This document shows positions 1 through 11,700 of a DNA stretch of 64,000 nt, in pieces. The DNA comes from an uncultured Tenacibaculum sp. (GTDB lineage: Bacteria > Bacteroidota > Bacteroidia > Flavobacteriales > Flavobacteriaceae). Each line of letters starts with the position of its first letter. Positions within the stretch are counted from its first letter, which is position 1. The DNA lies in NCBI RefSeq assembly GCF_947498805.1, contig NZ_CANMLT010000007.1, forward strand, positions 159,130 through 223,129, written 5' to 3'. The notes under the pieces were generated by a model that saw only the letters and a list, made by a program, of their open reading frames with translations, was not told where the DNA came from and did no database searches. A program made the translations under genes and the position numbers.

Positions 1-686
1 AATCTAGAAAGGCAGAAGGAACTATAAGTAAAGATGGAGAAAAGGAGTTATTAGTCTATGACTTTAGAACAAGTCAATATGATACTTTTAGAGATAAGAT
101 GAATGATATGGACAAAGATAAAGACTTGTATCAGCATGTAGTATATCCATACGGGTTAACTCTATTATCGAGTATCAATTATCAAGAAGCTTTTGACTTA
201 ACAGAATTAAGAGGGAATGAATATACAGCATATACTCCTTTAGTAGTTTCAAGAGCAACCTTAGACGATAGTTATTACAGAAACCAAATCTATCCATTGA
301 TATATAATAACTATCCATATGAAGGAAATATATCAGTAACTAGAAACATAAATAAAGTTGGCGTGCCACCTGTGGAAGGGGTTGAACCAATGACGTGGTA
401 TGTAACTTATCTAGAAAATGGTTATACAAGCGATATTAATTTATACAATCCGTATAGATATAATTTGACACATTATTATTTAGAAGATTACGAAGATTTG
501 AGATATCAATTAGTTAGTTCAAATATTGATTGGAGAATGAATCCACAATATGTAAAATTAGTAACTAAAGCTTTCCCTTACATGCGTCAGGGTAGATACA
601 AAGCAACATTACAATATGTGTTACCAGGACAGGTAAAGAAAAGCAGAATAAATTCAATTAAATATCTAAACCCTTTAAATGATTAA
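1..686 (+). CDS. unrecognised protein, C-terminal part (5' truncated)
   Basis: The reading frame is open from the left edge: codons in phase from base 3 continue without a stop into the stop codon at 684-686, so this is the last ~228 residues of a longer protein whose start lies outside the window. The Met at 99 is internal and should not be taken as the start. The visible part is rich in Tyr, Asn and Asp, has no membrane segment and no motif I recognise. Its stop overlaps the start of the next gene by 8 nt (679-686), so it is translationally coupled to the fibronectin-III protein and the SprB-repeat adhesin. By position it may be an accessory or partner of that secreted adhesin, but this is only inferred. 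No T9SS sorting domain is visible at its C-terminus. Confidence 0.75.
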   Translation, partial: SRKAEGTISKDGEKELLVYDFRTSQYDTFRDKMNDMDKDKDLYQHVVYPYGLTLLSSINYQEAFDLTELRGNEYTAYTPLVVSRATLDDSYYRNQIYPLIYNNYPYEGNISVTRNINKVGVPPVEGVEPMTWYVTYLENGYTSDINLYNPYRYNLTHYYLEDYEDLRYQLVSSNIDWRMNPQYVKLVTKAFPYMRQGRYKATLQYVLPGQVKKSRINSIKYLNPLND

Positions 687-2778
687 GAATAAGAACATAC
701 TAGTTATTATTACACTATTAATAACAAGCTTTTCATTTAAAGCCTTTGCTCAGAAAGAGTTAGGGAATGTAAAAGCAGAAGTGAAGGTGATAGCCGCAGT
801 ATCTGAGGAAAAAATATTATTGCGTTGGGGAGTAACAACACCTACAGCCTGGAAATATGCAAATAGATATGGATACATAATTGAACGAAAAACTATTGCT
901 GTTGGTGAAGAAATTTTGGCTACTCCCATAATTAAAGAATTGACAACAATTCCATTAAAGCCTCGTCCGATGATGGAATGGAAAGAATTTTCAGAAGAAA
1001 ATAATTATGCCGCAATAGCTGCGCAAGCATTATACGGAGAAGGTTTTGATATTGATATGAATAATGGTGGTGATGGAATTTTAAATATTCTAAATAAGGC
1101 TCAAGAAATAGAACAAAGATTTGCATTTGCTTTGTATGCAGCAGATCAAAATTTTAAAGTGGCAGAATATTCTGGTTTAGCCTATACAGATACGAGTGTG
1201 AAACCTAAAGAACGTTATTTATATACAATTCGGGTAGCGCTTCCAGAGGAGAAAAAGGATTTGATAAAGCCAGGAGGTGCATATTTAGGAATACTTGATA
1301 AAAAGCCACTACCTAAACCACAAGAGTTTGTTGGTGTTTTTAAGGATAGGACAGCCATTTTAAGTTGGAACCAAGCAATTCTAAAGAAATATTATAATAG
1401 TTATGTAATTGAAAGATCAGAAGATCAAGGAAAAACTTTTAGTAAACTATTAGGAACACCAGTTGCTAAATTAGGAGAAAGAGAAAATAACCCTTCTAAT
1501 AGGATGATGTATATAGATAGCTTGTTTCAAAATAATAAAGTCTATACCTATAGAATTAAAGGAGTTTCTCCGTTTGGTATTGAAGGTCCATACTCGAATC
1601 TTGTTTCAGGAAAAGGAATTACTCCTTTAACATTTACACCATTTATAACAGATATTAATCTTGATAACCAAGGAGCCCTTTTAAAATGGGAATTTCCGTC
1701 AGAAGGAGTTAGCACATTGAGTAAGTTTAAACTACTAAGATCCAATACTCCAAAAGGGAAATACCTTGTGGTAAATGACAACATTTCGAAAAATCAACGA
1801 AGTATTAAATTGACCAATTTACAGGCAATTAATTACTTTAAAATTGTAGGAGTTGGATATGATGGAGGTATCCGAGAATCTTTCCCTAAAATGGTACAAC
1901 CAGATGATATTACACCACCAGAGGTGCCTAGTATGTTAAATGGAACAATAGACTCATTAGGAGTGGTTAGATTAAACTGGAAACAAAATTCAGAAATAGA
2001 CTTTTTAGGATATCGAGTTTTTAAGGCCAATTTAAAAACAGATGAATTTACTCAAATCACTTTTGAACCAATACCGAGTAGTACGATTATCGATACCATT
2101 AATATAAAAACCTTGAATAAGAAAATTTACTACAAGGTTCAAGCTTTTGATAAGAGATACAACCCTTCTAAATTTTCTACAGTATTAGAACTAGATAGAC
2201 CAGATATTGTTCCTCCTTCAGCTCCAGTATTTACTTCATTTAAATCAGACAAAGGAACAGTAGCTATAGAATGGGTAACAAGTACGAGTGATGATGCAGC
2301 GTATACGGTAATCTATAGAAAAGAAAAAATGAAAAAAGAACCATGGCAATTAATAAAAAGAATGCCATTACCAGAGAATAAATTGATTGACTCTTCGGGT
2401 ACAGTTGGAAATACCTATTTATACACGGCATTAACAGAAGACACCTCTGGAATAGAATCTAAGCCTATAGCTCCATTAAAAATAACAGTCTTGGATAACT
2501 CACCGAAACCTGTTATTGAGAAATTTACAAGTTATGTAAATAGAGAAGCAAGATACATTGAGTTAAGTTGGAACTATAAGCAAGCGAAAGTCAAAGAGTT
2601 TGTATTATACAAAGCAGAAGAAGGTAAGAATCCAACAACATATAGAATGTTTAAGGCATCCACTAATAAGTTTAAAGACACAAACTTATTAATCAACACA
2701 AAATATACATTTTTAATTCAAGCAATTTTCGAATCAGGAGCTAAATCTCCAGTTAAAAAGATTGAAGTAAACTATTAA
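679..2778 (+). CDS. secreted fibronectin type III repeat protein
   Basis: The 699-residue product begins with a Sec signal peptide (residues 1-25, ending KAFAQ). At least five fibronectin-III-like beta-sandwich units follow from residue ~210 to the end (about 210-310, 315-405, 410-505, 510-605, 610-699). They are recognised by recurring YxIERS/YRIKxV-type strands, Trp in the B strand (ILSWN, LLKWE, VRLNWK, VAIEWV, IELSWN) and proline-rich linkers. A more divergent unit with an insertion occupies residues ~30-195. There is no T9SS C-terminal domain and no lipobox, so it probably stays periplasmic or membrane-associated; this is an inference. It overlaps the upstream gene by 8 nt and lies 12 nt before the giant SprB-repeat gene, so all three are very likely one transcript and may act together in surface assembly or adhesion. 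Confidence 0.85.
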   Translation: MIKNKNILVIITLLITSFSFKAFAQKELGNVKAEVKVIAAVSEEKILLRWGVTTPTAWKYANRYGYIIERKTIAVGEEILATPIIKELTTIPLKPRPMMEWKEFSEENNYAAIAAQALYGEGFDIDMNNGGDGILNILNKAQEIEQRFAFALYAADQNFKVAEYSGLAYTDTSVKPKERYLYTIRVALPEEKKDLIKPGGAYLGILDKKPLPKPQEFVGVFKDRTAILSWNQAILKKYYNSYVIERSEDQGKTFSKLLGTPVAKLGERENNPSNRMMYIDSLFQNNKVYTYRIKGVSPFGIEGPYSNLVSGKGITPLTFTPFITDINLDNQGALLKWEFPSEGVSTLSKFKLLRSNTPKGKYLVVNDNISKNQRSIKLTNLQAINYFKIVGVGYDGGIRESFPKMVQPDDITPPEVPSMLNGTIDSLGVVRLNWKQNSEIDFLGYRVFKANLKTDEFTQITFEPIPSSTIIDTINIKTLNKKIYYKVQAFDKRYNPSKFSTVLELDRPDIVPPSAPVFTSFKSDKGTVAIEWVTSTSDDAAYTVIYRKEKMKKEPWQLIKRMPLPENKLIDSSGTVGNTYLYTALTEDTSGIESKPIAPLKITVLDNSPKPVIEKFTSYVNREARYIELSWNYKQAKVKEFVLYKAEEGKNPTTYRMFKASTNKFKDTNLLINTKYTFLIQAIFESGAKSPVKKIEVNY

Positions 2779-2790
2779 AAAGAAAAAGAT

Positions 2791-5700
2791 ATGAAAAAAT
2801 TTATCCCCCTAGTATTGTTCTTGTTTTTTTCAATTTTATCACATGCTCAAACATATAAAATAGAAGTAAAAGGATATATAGGTCAAGGTAGATCTTCTTG
2901 TGGTACCAGAAAAAATGGACTAAAAGAAATCAAACTATATTTCCAAGACGGAAGTTCGAAACGTTTGGCTTACTACGACTATAAATTTATCAACCAAAGT
3001 TATTCTCATGACGATACGTTTAATGTTTCTAAGAGAGTTACAAGAGTTGAATTTCATACAATTACAAGAAGAAATGGAACATTTGGATGTAAAAGTTCTA
3101 AGGAGATTAAGAAAACCGTAAATGTTAATTCACCATGTTTTTATAAGTATTACAATAGAAGTGAAGTTTATAAAGACGATATCGGGAGTGGTTGGGCACA
3201 AATTACCATCACTCCAAATGCTTCTTTATCTTTTAGTGATGGATCAAATGCATCTTCAGTAAAAACAGCTTGTTTAAGTAGTGCGGTTGGAATTAAAGCT
3301 ACGGCTGGATTTACACCAACTTCGCAAGTATACACATGGGAATTTTTTGACAATGTGAATACAGATACAAGACCGCATCCAGATTATCAGGCGTTGCAAA
3401 ACGCGGTTAATACGGCTAGAGCGGCTTACAATAATTGTGTTCGAAGAACGGGAGATCCGGATAGATGTGAATTCATGTTAATGGACCTAATGGAAGCACA
3501 AAGAGACTTAGCAAATTATTCAGGTCCGCAAACGATACAAGTAGGAGTTTGGAGAGCTATTTCCAACAAAGCAGGACAGTCTTCTATAAATTTAAGATTA
3601 AGCGATATTTATTCTTCAGCAGCAGATAGAAATAGTGCTTTGACACAAAATATATTGGTGCGCATGAAACCAAGTTGTAATACCCAATTTACAACGAATA
3701 CAGTGACAGTACAATACCTGCCAGATGCTCCTCAAATTGCAAGAGCTCCAACGATTGTACAACCAACATGTTCTTACAGTACCAATGCAGATTTTAAACT
3801 ATTCTTTACAAGACAAGTTTTTAGCTACGAAAAAATTGATTTTAACCTTTTAAAGAAAACACGAACCAATCAGTATGTAGCAGTAGATAACAATACAGGA
3901 ATTACTTCTTTTGTGCGTTCTGGATCAAATTGGATGTATGATTGGAGACCCACTTCAGGTACTTTAGCTGGAGGAGAATATAGGGTAGAAGTAACAGGGT
4001 TTAACAGAAGTACTAGTTCCCCATTATGTGAGAAATATTCCTATGATTTTGTTATTGCAGCGCCGCCTAAAGTAGTTTTTAGTGCCTCGAAAGTTCAAGA
4101 TGAAACTTGCTATAATAGTAAAGATGGAAAAATAAAAATTAATGGGGCAGGAGGATCTGGTAGCTTTTATTATAGTTTAAATAATGGAACTACTTGGAGT
4201 TCATCTACTTTTTCTGGTAGTACAACCATAAGTGGACTTGCACCAGGTGGTTATACTATTAGAATAAGAGATACGAAAGGATGTATAGATCAAGATAATG
4301 TTTCAGATCCTATTACAATAAGTTCAAAGAGTAGAATAACACATACATTGCCTTCTAATGCGGTTACGCATCCAAGTGCGGCAGGAAACTCTGATGCATC
4401 AATAAGAATTACTAGAGTAAATGGAGGAACTCCTTTTACCAATTATTACAATTACACGGTTTTATTGAATGGAAGTAGTTCAAATACCGTAACTGGTAGA
4501 GCTTATATAAGTGGTTTTGTAATTCCGAATTTACCAGCAGGAACGCATAAGATAAGATATACAGATAAAAATAACTGTACGCAAGAATATACACTTCCTA
4601 GAATAATAGCTCCGCAGCCAGTAGCTTTTACAGTATCATCTGTAAAGCCAGATTGCTATCGAGGAAAAGGAAGAATAAATGTAACAAGTATCTCAGGAGG
4701 ATATCCAAACTATACAGTAACTTTAAAAAGAGGAGGAACTGTTTTAAGTAGAAAAACAGGAGTTACTTCGAGTACTTATTTTGATATAGAAGCAGGAAAC
4801 TATACTATTTTAATAAAAGATACTAGACAAGGAAATCTTGAAAAACCAATTCAAGTATTAGAACAATCTCAAGTAGTTATTTCGGGAGTGAATATAATAA
4901 CTCCAATAAAATGTAATGGACAGTCAGCTTCCGTAAGAGTATCGGCTTCAGGTGGAAAATCAAATTCATATCAATATGCTATATATAAAAGTTCAGGAAT
5001 AGTTTGGCAAAATAGCAATACATTTTCATTACCAGCTAGTGCTGTTGGGTACAGGTTTATTGTAAGAGATAGAAATGTAACTACATGTCGATCAAATGTA
5101 TCTTCTTCTGTAGTTATAACAGAGCCCTTACCTTTAGAGATAGTGAGTAATACTGTAAAGCATAATACAATTTATAGAGGAGCAACTGGTGAGATTCGTT
5201 TATCCATTGCAGGAGGTATTACAAATTATACTGTAACTTGGAGAAAAAGAGGAGATGCTACTTTTTCAAAAACAGGTAATCCAGCTACAGGATTAAGAGC
5301 AGGGTTTTATACAGCAACTGTTAGAGACAGAAATAACTGTCAAATAACTTCAAGCGAAATAGAAGTAAGAGAGAATCCACAACTTTTAGCATCGCTTTCA
5401 ATTACGAAGAGTATTACTTGTAATGGAGGACTAGGATCACTAAGAGTAACTGCATCAGGTGGATCCAATTCTTATACTTATAAGTGGTATAGAGGAGGAG
5501 CATTGATATCAGGAAGAACAACAAATCAATTATCAAATGTGGTAGGAGGAAACTATTCTGTTACGGTGAATGATGGGTTTACAAGCATTTCTAAAATTAT
5601 TTCGTTAACGCAACCAAGTGCTGTTTCGTTAAGCACAAGTAAAACAGATATTACTTGTAATGGAGCGGATGATGGAACCATTAAATTAACAATCAATGGA

Positions 5701-8700
5701 GGAATACCTCCTTATCAATATTCAATTGATAATCAAACATCTTTTCAAGCAGTAAACAGTTTAACAAATAACACTATAGAAGGATTAACTTCAGGTGGTT
5801 TTGCCGTTTGGATTAGAGATAATAATGGATGTGTAATAGCAACTCCATCAAATGTTACCATAAACGAACCTACAAAAATAGTATTCGATAGTTCTAACGT
5901 AACCAATTGTGAAACAACAGGAGGAAATGAAGGAGCGATAACAATAAGTACTTCAGGAGGTGATGGAACACTTATATATCAATGGACGAAGCAAGGAGAT
6001 GGGGCTTTCTCAAGAACTACAAAAGATATTAGCGGACTTTATGCAGGTACCTATCAAGTAGTAGTAAAAGACAGAAAAGGTTGTCAGGTAACACAATCTT
6101 TTGAAGTTAGAGAACCACAACCTATTCAGGTGGCTATTAACATCACAAAGACGATTTTATGTAAGGGAGAAGAAACAGCAGAATTAGTAGCTGCGATAAC
6201 TGGAGGTTACCCTATAAATTCAACCCCTCTTGATTTTGAATATAGGTGGTATAATATAACTTCTGGTACGCCAGTTTTATTAAATACAGATGTAAAGAAA
6301 GATAAAATAGGTAGTCTTAAAGCAGGTACTTATAGGGTTGTAGTAAATGATGTAAAAGGAGCTACTACTCAAAAAGAAATCGTAATAAATGAACCAGCAG
6401 CAATAACCGTTAGTTTAGCTGCCAGTACAAATGTAAATTGTTTTGGAGGAGGAGATGGAAGTATTGATGTAACTGTTTTAGGGGGGACAACCCCATATAG
6501 TTTTTTATGGAAAAATACTACAGATGCAACGTTTAGTAAAACAACAGAAGATGTTACAGGATTAGAAGAAGGAACTTATTATGTTGAAATTACAGACGCA
6601 AATGGATGTAAAGAAACATCAACAAACTTTGTAATTCAGCAACCTTCAGTAGCATTAGCAATATCCAATCATACCATAGTTAATTTAACTGGGTTTGAAA
6701 CTAAAAACGGAAGCATTTCTGTAAATGTTACAGGAGGAACTCCAAATTATACCTATGAATGGAGGTTAAAAGGAAATACTGCAATTATTGGAAGAACGAA
6801 TCCGTTTGAAAATATTGATGCAGGAGAATATCAATTGACAGTTAGAGATGCCAATGGATGTACTACAACAGAAGATTATGTAGTTACACAGCCAGAAAAA
6901 TTATTAGTGGATAACATCAATCAAACAGGAAATATTTTATGTTTTGGTGATAAAAATGTACGTTTAGTTGCTAGTGCAACAGGAGGAGTAATGCCTTATA
7001 CTTATTCATGGAAACTGAAAGGAACCGCTACAGAATTAAGTGCTGCAAATACCTTAGATAATATTGGAGCAGGAACTTATGAAATTAAGATTACTGATAA
7101 AAACGGAAATATAGCCTTAAGAGAATACGAGGTAACACAACCTTTATTGTTGGAGATTTCGGGAATTAACAAAGGAGATGTATCCTGTTTTGGAGGATCA
7201 AATGGATTTATCAATGTATCTGTTTCAGGAGGAAGGACTCCTTATAGTTATAGTTGGAAACATGGAGCAACTAGTAGTAATTTAAATGGATTATCGGTGG
7301 GAGAATATGAAGTTACAATTCGTGATAAAAATCTATGTGAGGTTACAAGAAAAGTAACTGTAAATCAACCTTTAGCAGCAATAACCATTGACAACCATAC
7401 GATAAAGAATGTCTCTGGTTTTGGACTATCTAATGGAGAAATAAGTATCAATGTAGTTGGAGGAACACCAAGTTATACCTACGAATGGAGAGATGCTAGA
7501 GGAACAATATTAAGTAGTACTAGTGCTGTTTTAAGTGGAGTAAAAGCAGGAGATTATTCGGTAAAGGTAACAGATACAAAAGGGTGTTTAGTAGAAGCAA
7601 CCTATAGGGTTACAGAACCAGATTTATTAACTGTAGCTGTTAGAGAAACATCCTCTATTTTATGTAAAAATGAAGTAGGAACGCTAGTAGCAGATGTTAC
7701 TGGAGGAGTAGCACCTTACAATTATTCATGGAAATTGAAAGGAGCAGCTACCGAACTAAGTACTGTGAATAGCTTAGCGAATGTTTCCGTAGGAACTTAT
7801 GAGGTAACTGTTACTGATAAGAATAGTAATGTTACAAAAGTTGAATATGAATTAACAGAACCGTTGTTATTAGAAATAACAAGTATAAATAAAGGAGATG
7901 TTTCATGTCATGCAGGAAGAAATGGATTTATCAACATATCAGTTTCAGGAGGAGTAACACCGTATACCTATAATTGGAGACATGGAGCTACAGGAAGTAG
8001 TTTAAGTTCTTTATCGGCGGGAGAATATGAAGTTACAATTCGCGATAAGAATTTATGTGAAGTAACAAGAAAAATAACAATTCAAGAACCTGCAGCAGCA
8101 TTGAGTATAGATAGTCATGCTATAAAACACGTCTCTGGTTTTGGATTATCAAATGGAGAAATAAGAATTAATGTAGTTGGAGGAACACCAAACTATACCT
8201 ATGAATGGAAAAATGCTAGTGGAACTGTGTTAAGCAATACTAGTGCTGTTTTATCAGGAATAAAAGCGGGAGATTATTCTGTAAAAATAACAGATACAAA
8301 AGGATGTTTAGTTGAAGAAACATATACGGTTAACGAACCAGGAGTGTTATCTGTAGCAATAAGAGAAACATCCTCTATCTTATGTAAAAATGGAACAGGA
8401 ACATTGGTAGCAGATGTAAGTGGAGGAATACTTCCATATACCTATTCTTGGAAGTTAAAAGGAAGTGCAACAGAATTAAGCACAACCAACCAACTAGAAA
8501 ATATAGGAGCAGGAACTTATGTTGTTAGTATTACAGATAAAAATACCAATGTAGTTACCAAAGAATACGAATTAATAGAGCCATCTCTATTTGAAATAAC
8601 AGGAGTATCTAAAGGAGATGTATCTTGTTTTGGAGGAACTAATGGGTTCATTAATGTATCAGTTTCAGGAGGAACTACTCCTTATAGTTACACATGGAAA

Positions 8701-11700
8701 CATGGAGCAACTGGTAGTAATTTAAGCTCATTGTCGGCAGGAGAATATGAAGTTACAATTCGAGATAAAAACCTTTGTGAGCTAACAAGAAAAGTAACTA
8801 TAGATCAACCTTTAACTGCAGTTACTATTGATAATCATTCAATAAAAAATGTCTCTGGTTTTGGCTTATTAAATGGAGAGATAAGTATCAATGTAGTTGG
8901 TGGATCACCAAATTACACCTACGAATGGAAAGATGCTAGCGGTACTGTATTGAGTAGTACAAATGCTATCTTATCAGGAATAGGTGCAGGAAATTATTCT
9001 GTAAAAGTGACAGATACAAATGGATGTTTTGTAGAAACAACATATACAGTTACCGAACCAGGATTACTAGAAGTAACCGTAAGAGAAACATCCTCTATTT
9101 TATGTAAAAACGGAGTAGGAACATTGGTAGCAGATGTAAGTGGAGGAACACTACCTTATACATATTCATGGAAATTAAAAGGAAGCTCAAGCAAGTTAAG
9201 TGTTACGGATAAATTAGAAAATGTTGCCGCTGGAACTTATATAGTTACAATTTCAGATAGAAACAGCAATACAGTAACAAAAGAACACGAACTAACGGAG
9301 CCATCGTTATTGGCAATTACTGGAGTTTCTAAAGGAGACGTAACATGTTTTGGAGGTACCGACGGATTTATAGAAGTTACAGTTTCAGGTGGAGTAACTC
9401 CTTATACGTATAGTTGGAAACATGCAAGCGTGGATAGTAATAGAATAGAGAACTTATCTTCTGGGGAATATTCAGTAACTATCACAGATAAGAATGGATG
9501 TGCGGTAGAAAGAACAGTAAATATTACACAACCAATAGAGTACGATATTACTAAGATAAAACTAATTAGACCAAGTTCTAATCTTGTTAATGATGGAAGT
9601 ATTGAAGTAACGATTATTGGTGGAGTTGCACCATATACATATGAATGGAAAGATGGAAATGGAAATGTAATTTCAACGAAATCATCAAGTAGCTTAAATG
9701 ATAAGATTGAAAATTTATCAGAAGGAAGATATACGATTAAGATAAAAGATGCTAGTAATTGTGTAATTGAAGAAACTTATAATTTGGCTAACCCAGGTGA
9801 GTTATTAGTATCTATTGAGCAGGTTCAGGAAATAACTTGTTTTAATGCTTCCAATGCAATTTTAGATGTAATTACAATTGGAGGAGTTGGAGGTAATAAT
9901 TATGCTTGGTATAATGCAGATACAAGTTTGTTAGTAGGAAATAAGAAAGAGTTAAAAAACATTCCTGTAGGTAATTATTATGTAGTAGTAAGTAATGCTG
10001 AGGGAATTGAAGAACAGAGTTCAATCTTTACAGTTTCGCAACCAACAGAAATTAAGTTAACAATATCGAAAACAGATTTGAGTTGTTTTAACGCTAATAA
10101 TGGAAGTTTTGAAGCAACAATTGTTGGAGGTACAGGAAATTATGAGTTTAGATATAGAGATACAGCCGGTTTTACTAATTGGAGTTCTGTGACAGGAAAT
10201 ACAATAGCTATAAGTAATTTAAAGAAAAATACCTATACGCTACAAGTTAGAGATACTAATAACTGTATGGCATTACATACATCTGGAAGCTCAGATTTTA
10301 GTATTGATATTACTGAGCCATTAGAGTTATTAATTTCTAGTGAAGTTATAGAAGATGTAACAGGTTTTGGGCTATCAAACGGATCAATTTCAGCAACTCT
10401 AACAGGAGGAACTCCACCGTATTCATATGAATGGAAAGATGGTTCAGGAGCAACCATTTTAACAGGTACGAATGAAGTTACAGGAATAGCGGGAGGTAAT
10501 TACGAATTGTTAGTAACAGATAGTAAAGGATGTAGTTTAACGAAAAACTATGTAGTAGCAGAGCCGTCAATATTAGCGGTAAATATTGTTAGGACAGCTA
10601 TCATCAGTTGTAATGGAGAAGAAGACGGAGCTTTAAAAGCAGAGGTAACAGGAGGAGTTGCAGGATATACATACAAGTGGTACAAACAATCAAGTACTCC
10701 ATTATTGGTAGGAACAGCATCATTTGTATCAGGATTAGGAGATGGAGTCTTTTATGTAGAAATAGAAGATACCAAAGCAAATAAAGTAACAAGCGCTTCT
10801 TTTGAATTAAAAGAACCAGAAGTTTTAGTAGTAGGCTTAAATTCTGAGTATACTTTATGTGGAACAGGAAATGATTGGACCATTAATACAACCCTAACAG
10901 GAGGAACAGCTCCATATACCTATATATGGAATACAGGAAGTAACGATAGCAAGCTACAAAATGTGATTGCTGGAAATTATGAGGTTACAATTCTAGATGC
11001 CAATGGATGTAGAGTATCACAGTCAGTAACATTAACACCTCCACCTACGTTAGCAATTTCTAATGAAGTTGTAGAAGATGTAACAGGTTTTGGATTATCA
11101 AACGGATCAATTTCAGTAACTCTAACAGGAGGTACTCCTCCATATTCATATGAATGGAAAGATGGTTTAGGAGCAACCATTTTGACCGGTGTGAGTGAAA
11201 TTACAGGAATATCAGGAGGTAATTACCAATTGATAGTAACAGATAGTAAAGGATGTAGTTTAACTAAAGACTATATAGTAACAGAGCCTTTAAAACTAGA
11301 AGTAAGTATTGTAAGAACTGCTGTGATCAGTTGTAATGGAGAAGAAGACGGTGCTTTAAAAGCAGAGGTAACAGGAGGAGTTATAGGATATACATACAAG
11401 TGGTACAAACAATCAAGTACTCCAGTATTGGTAGGAACAGCATCATCTGTATCAGGATTAGGAGATGGAGTCTATTATGTAGAAATAGAAGATACCAAAG
11501 CAAATAAAGTAACAAGTGCTTCTTTTGAATTAAAAGAACCACAAGTTTTAGCTTTAAGTGTAAACTCAGAATATACTTTATGTGGAACAGGAAACGACTG
11601 GACAATAAACACAACTGTAACAGGGGGAACAGCACCGTATACTTATTTATGGAATACAGGAAGTAATGAAACTAAGTTACAAAACGTGGTTGCTGGAAAT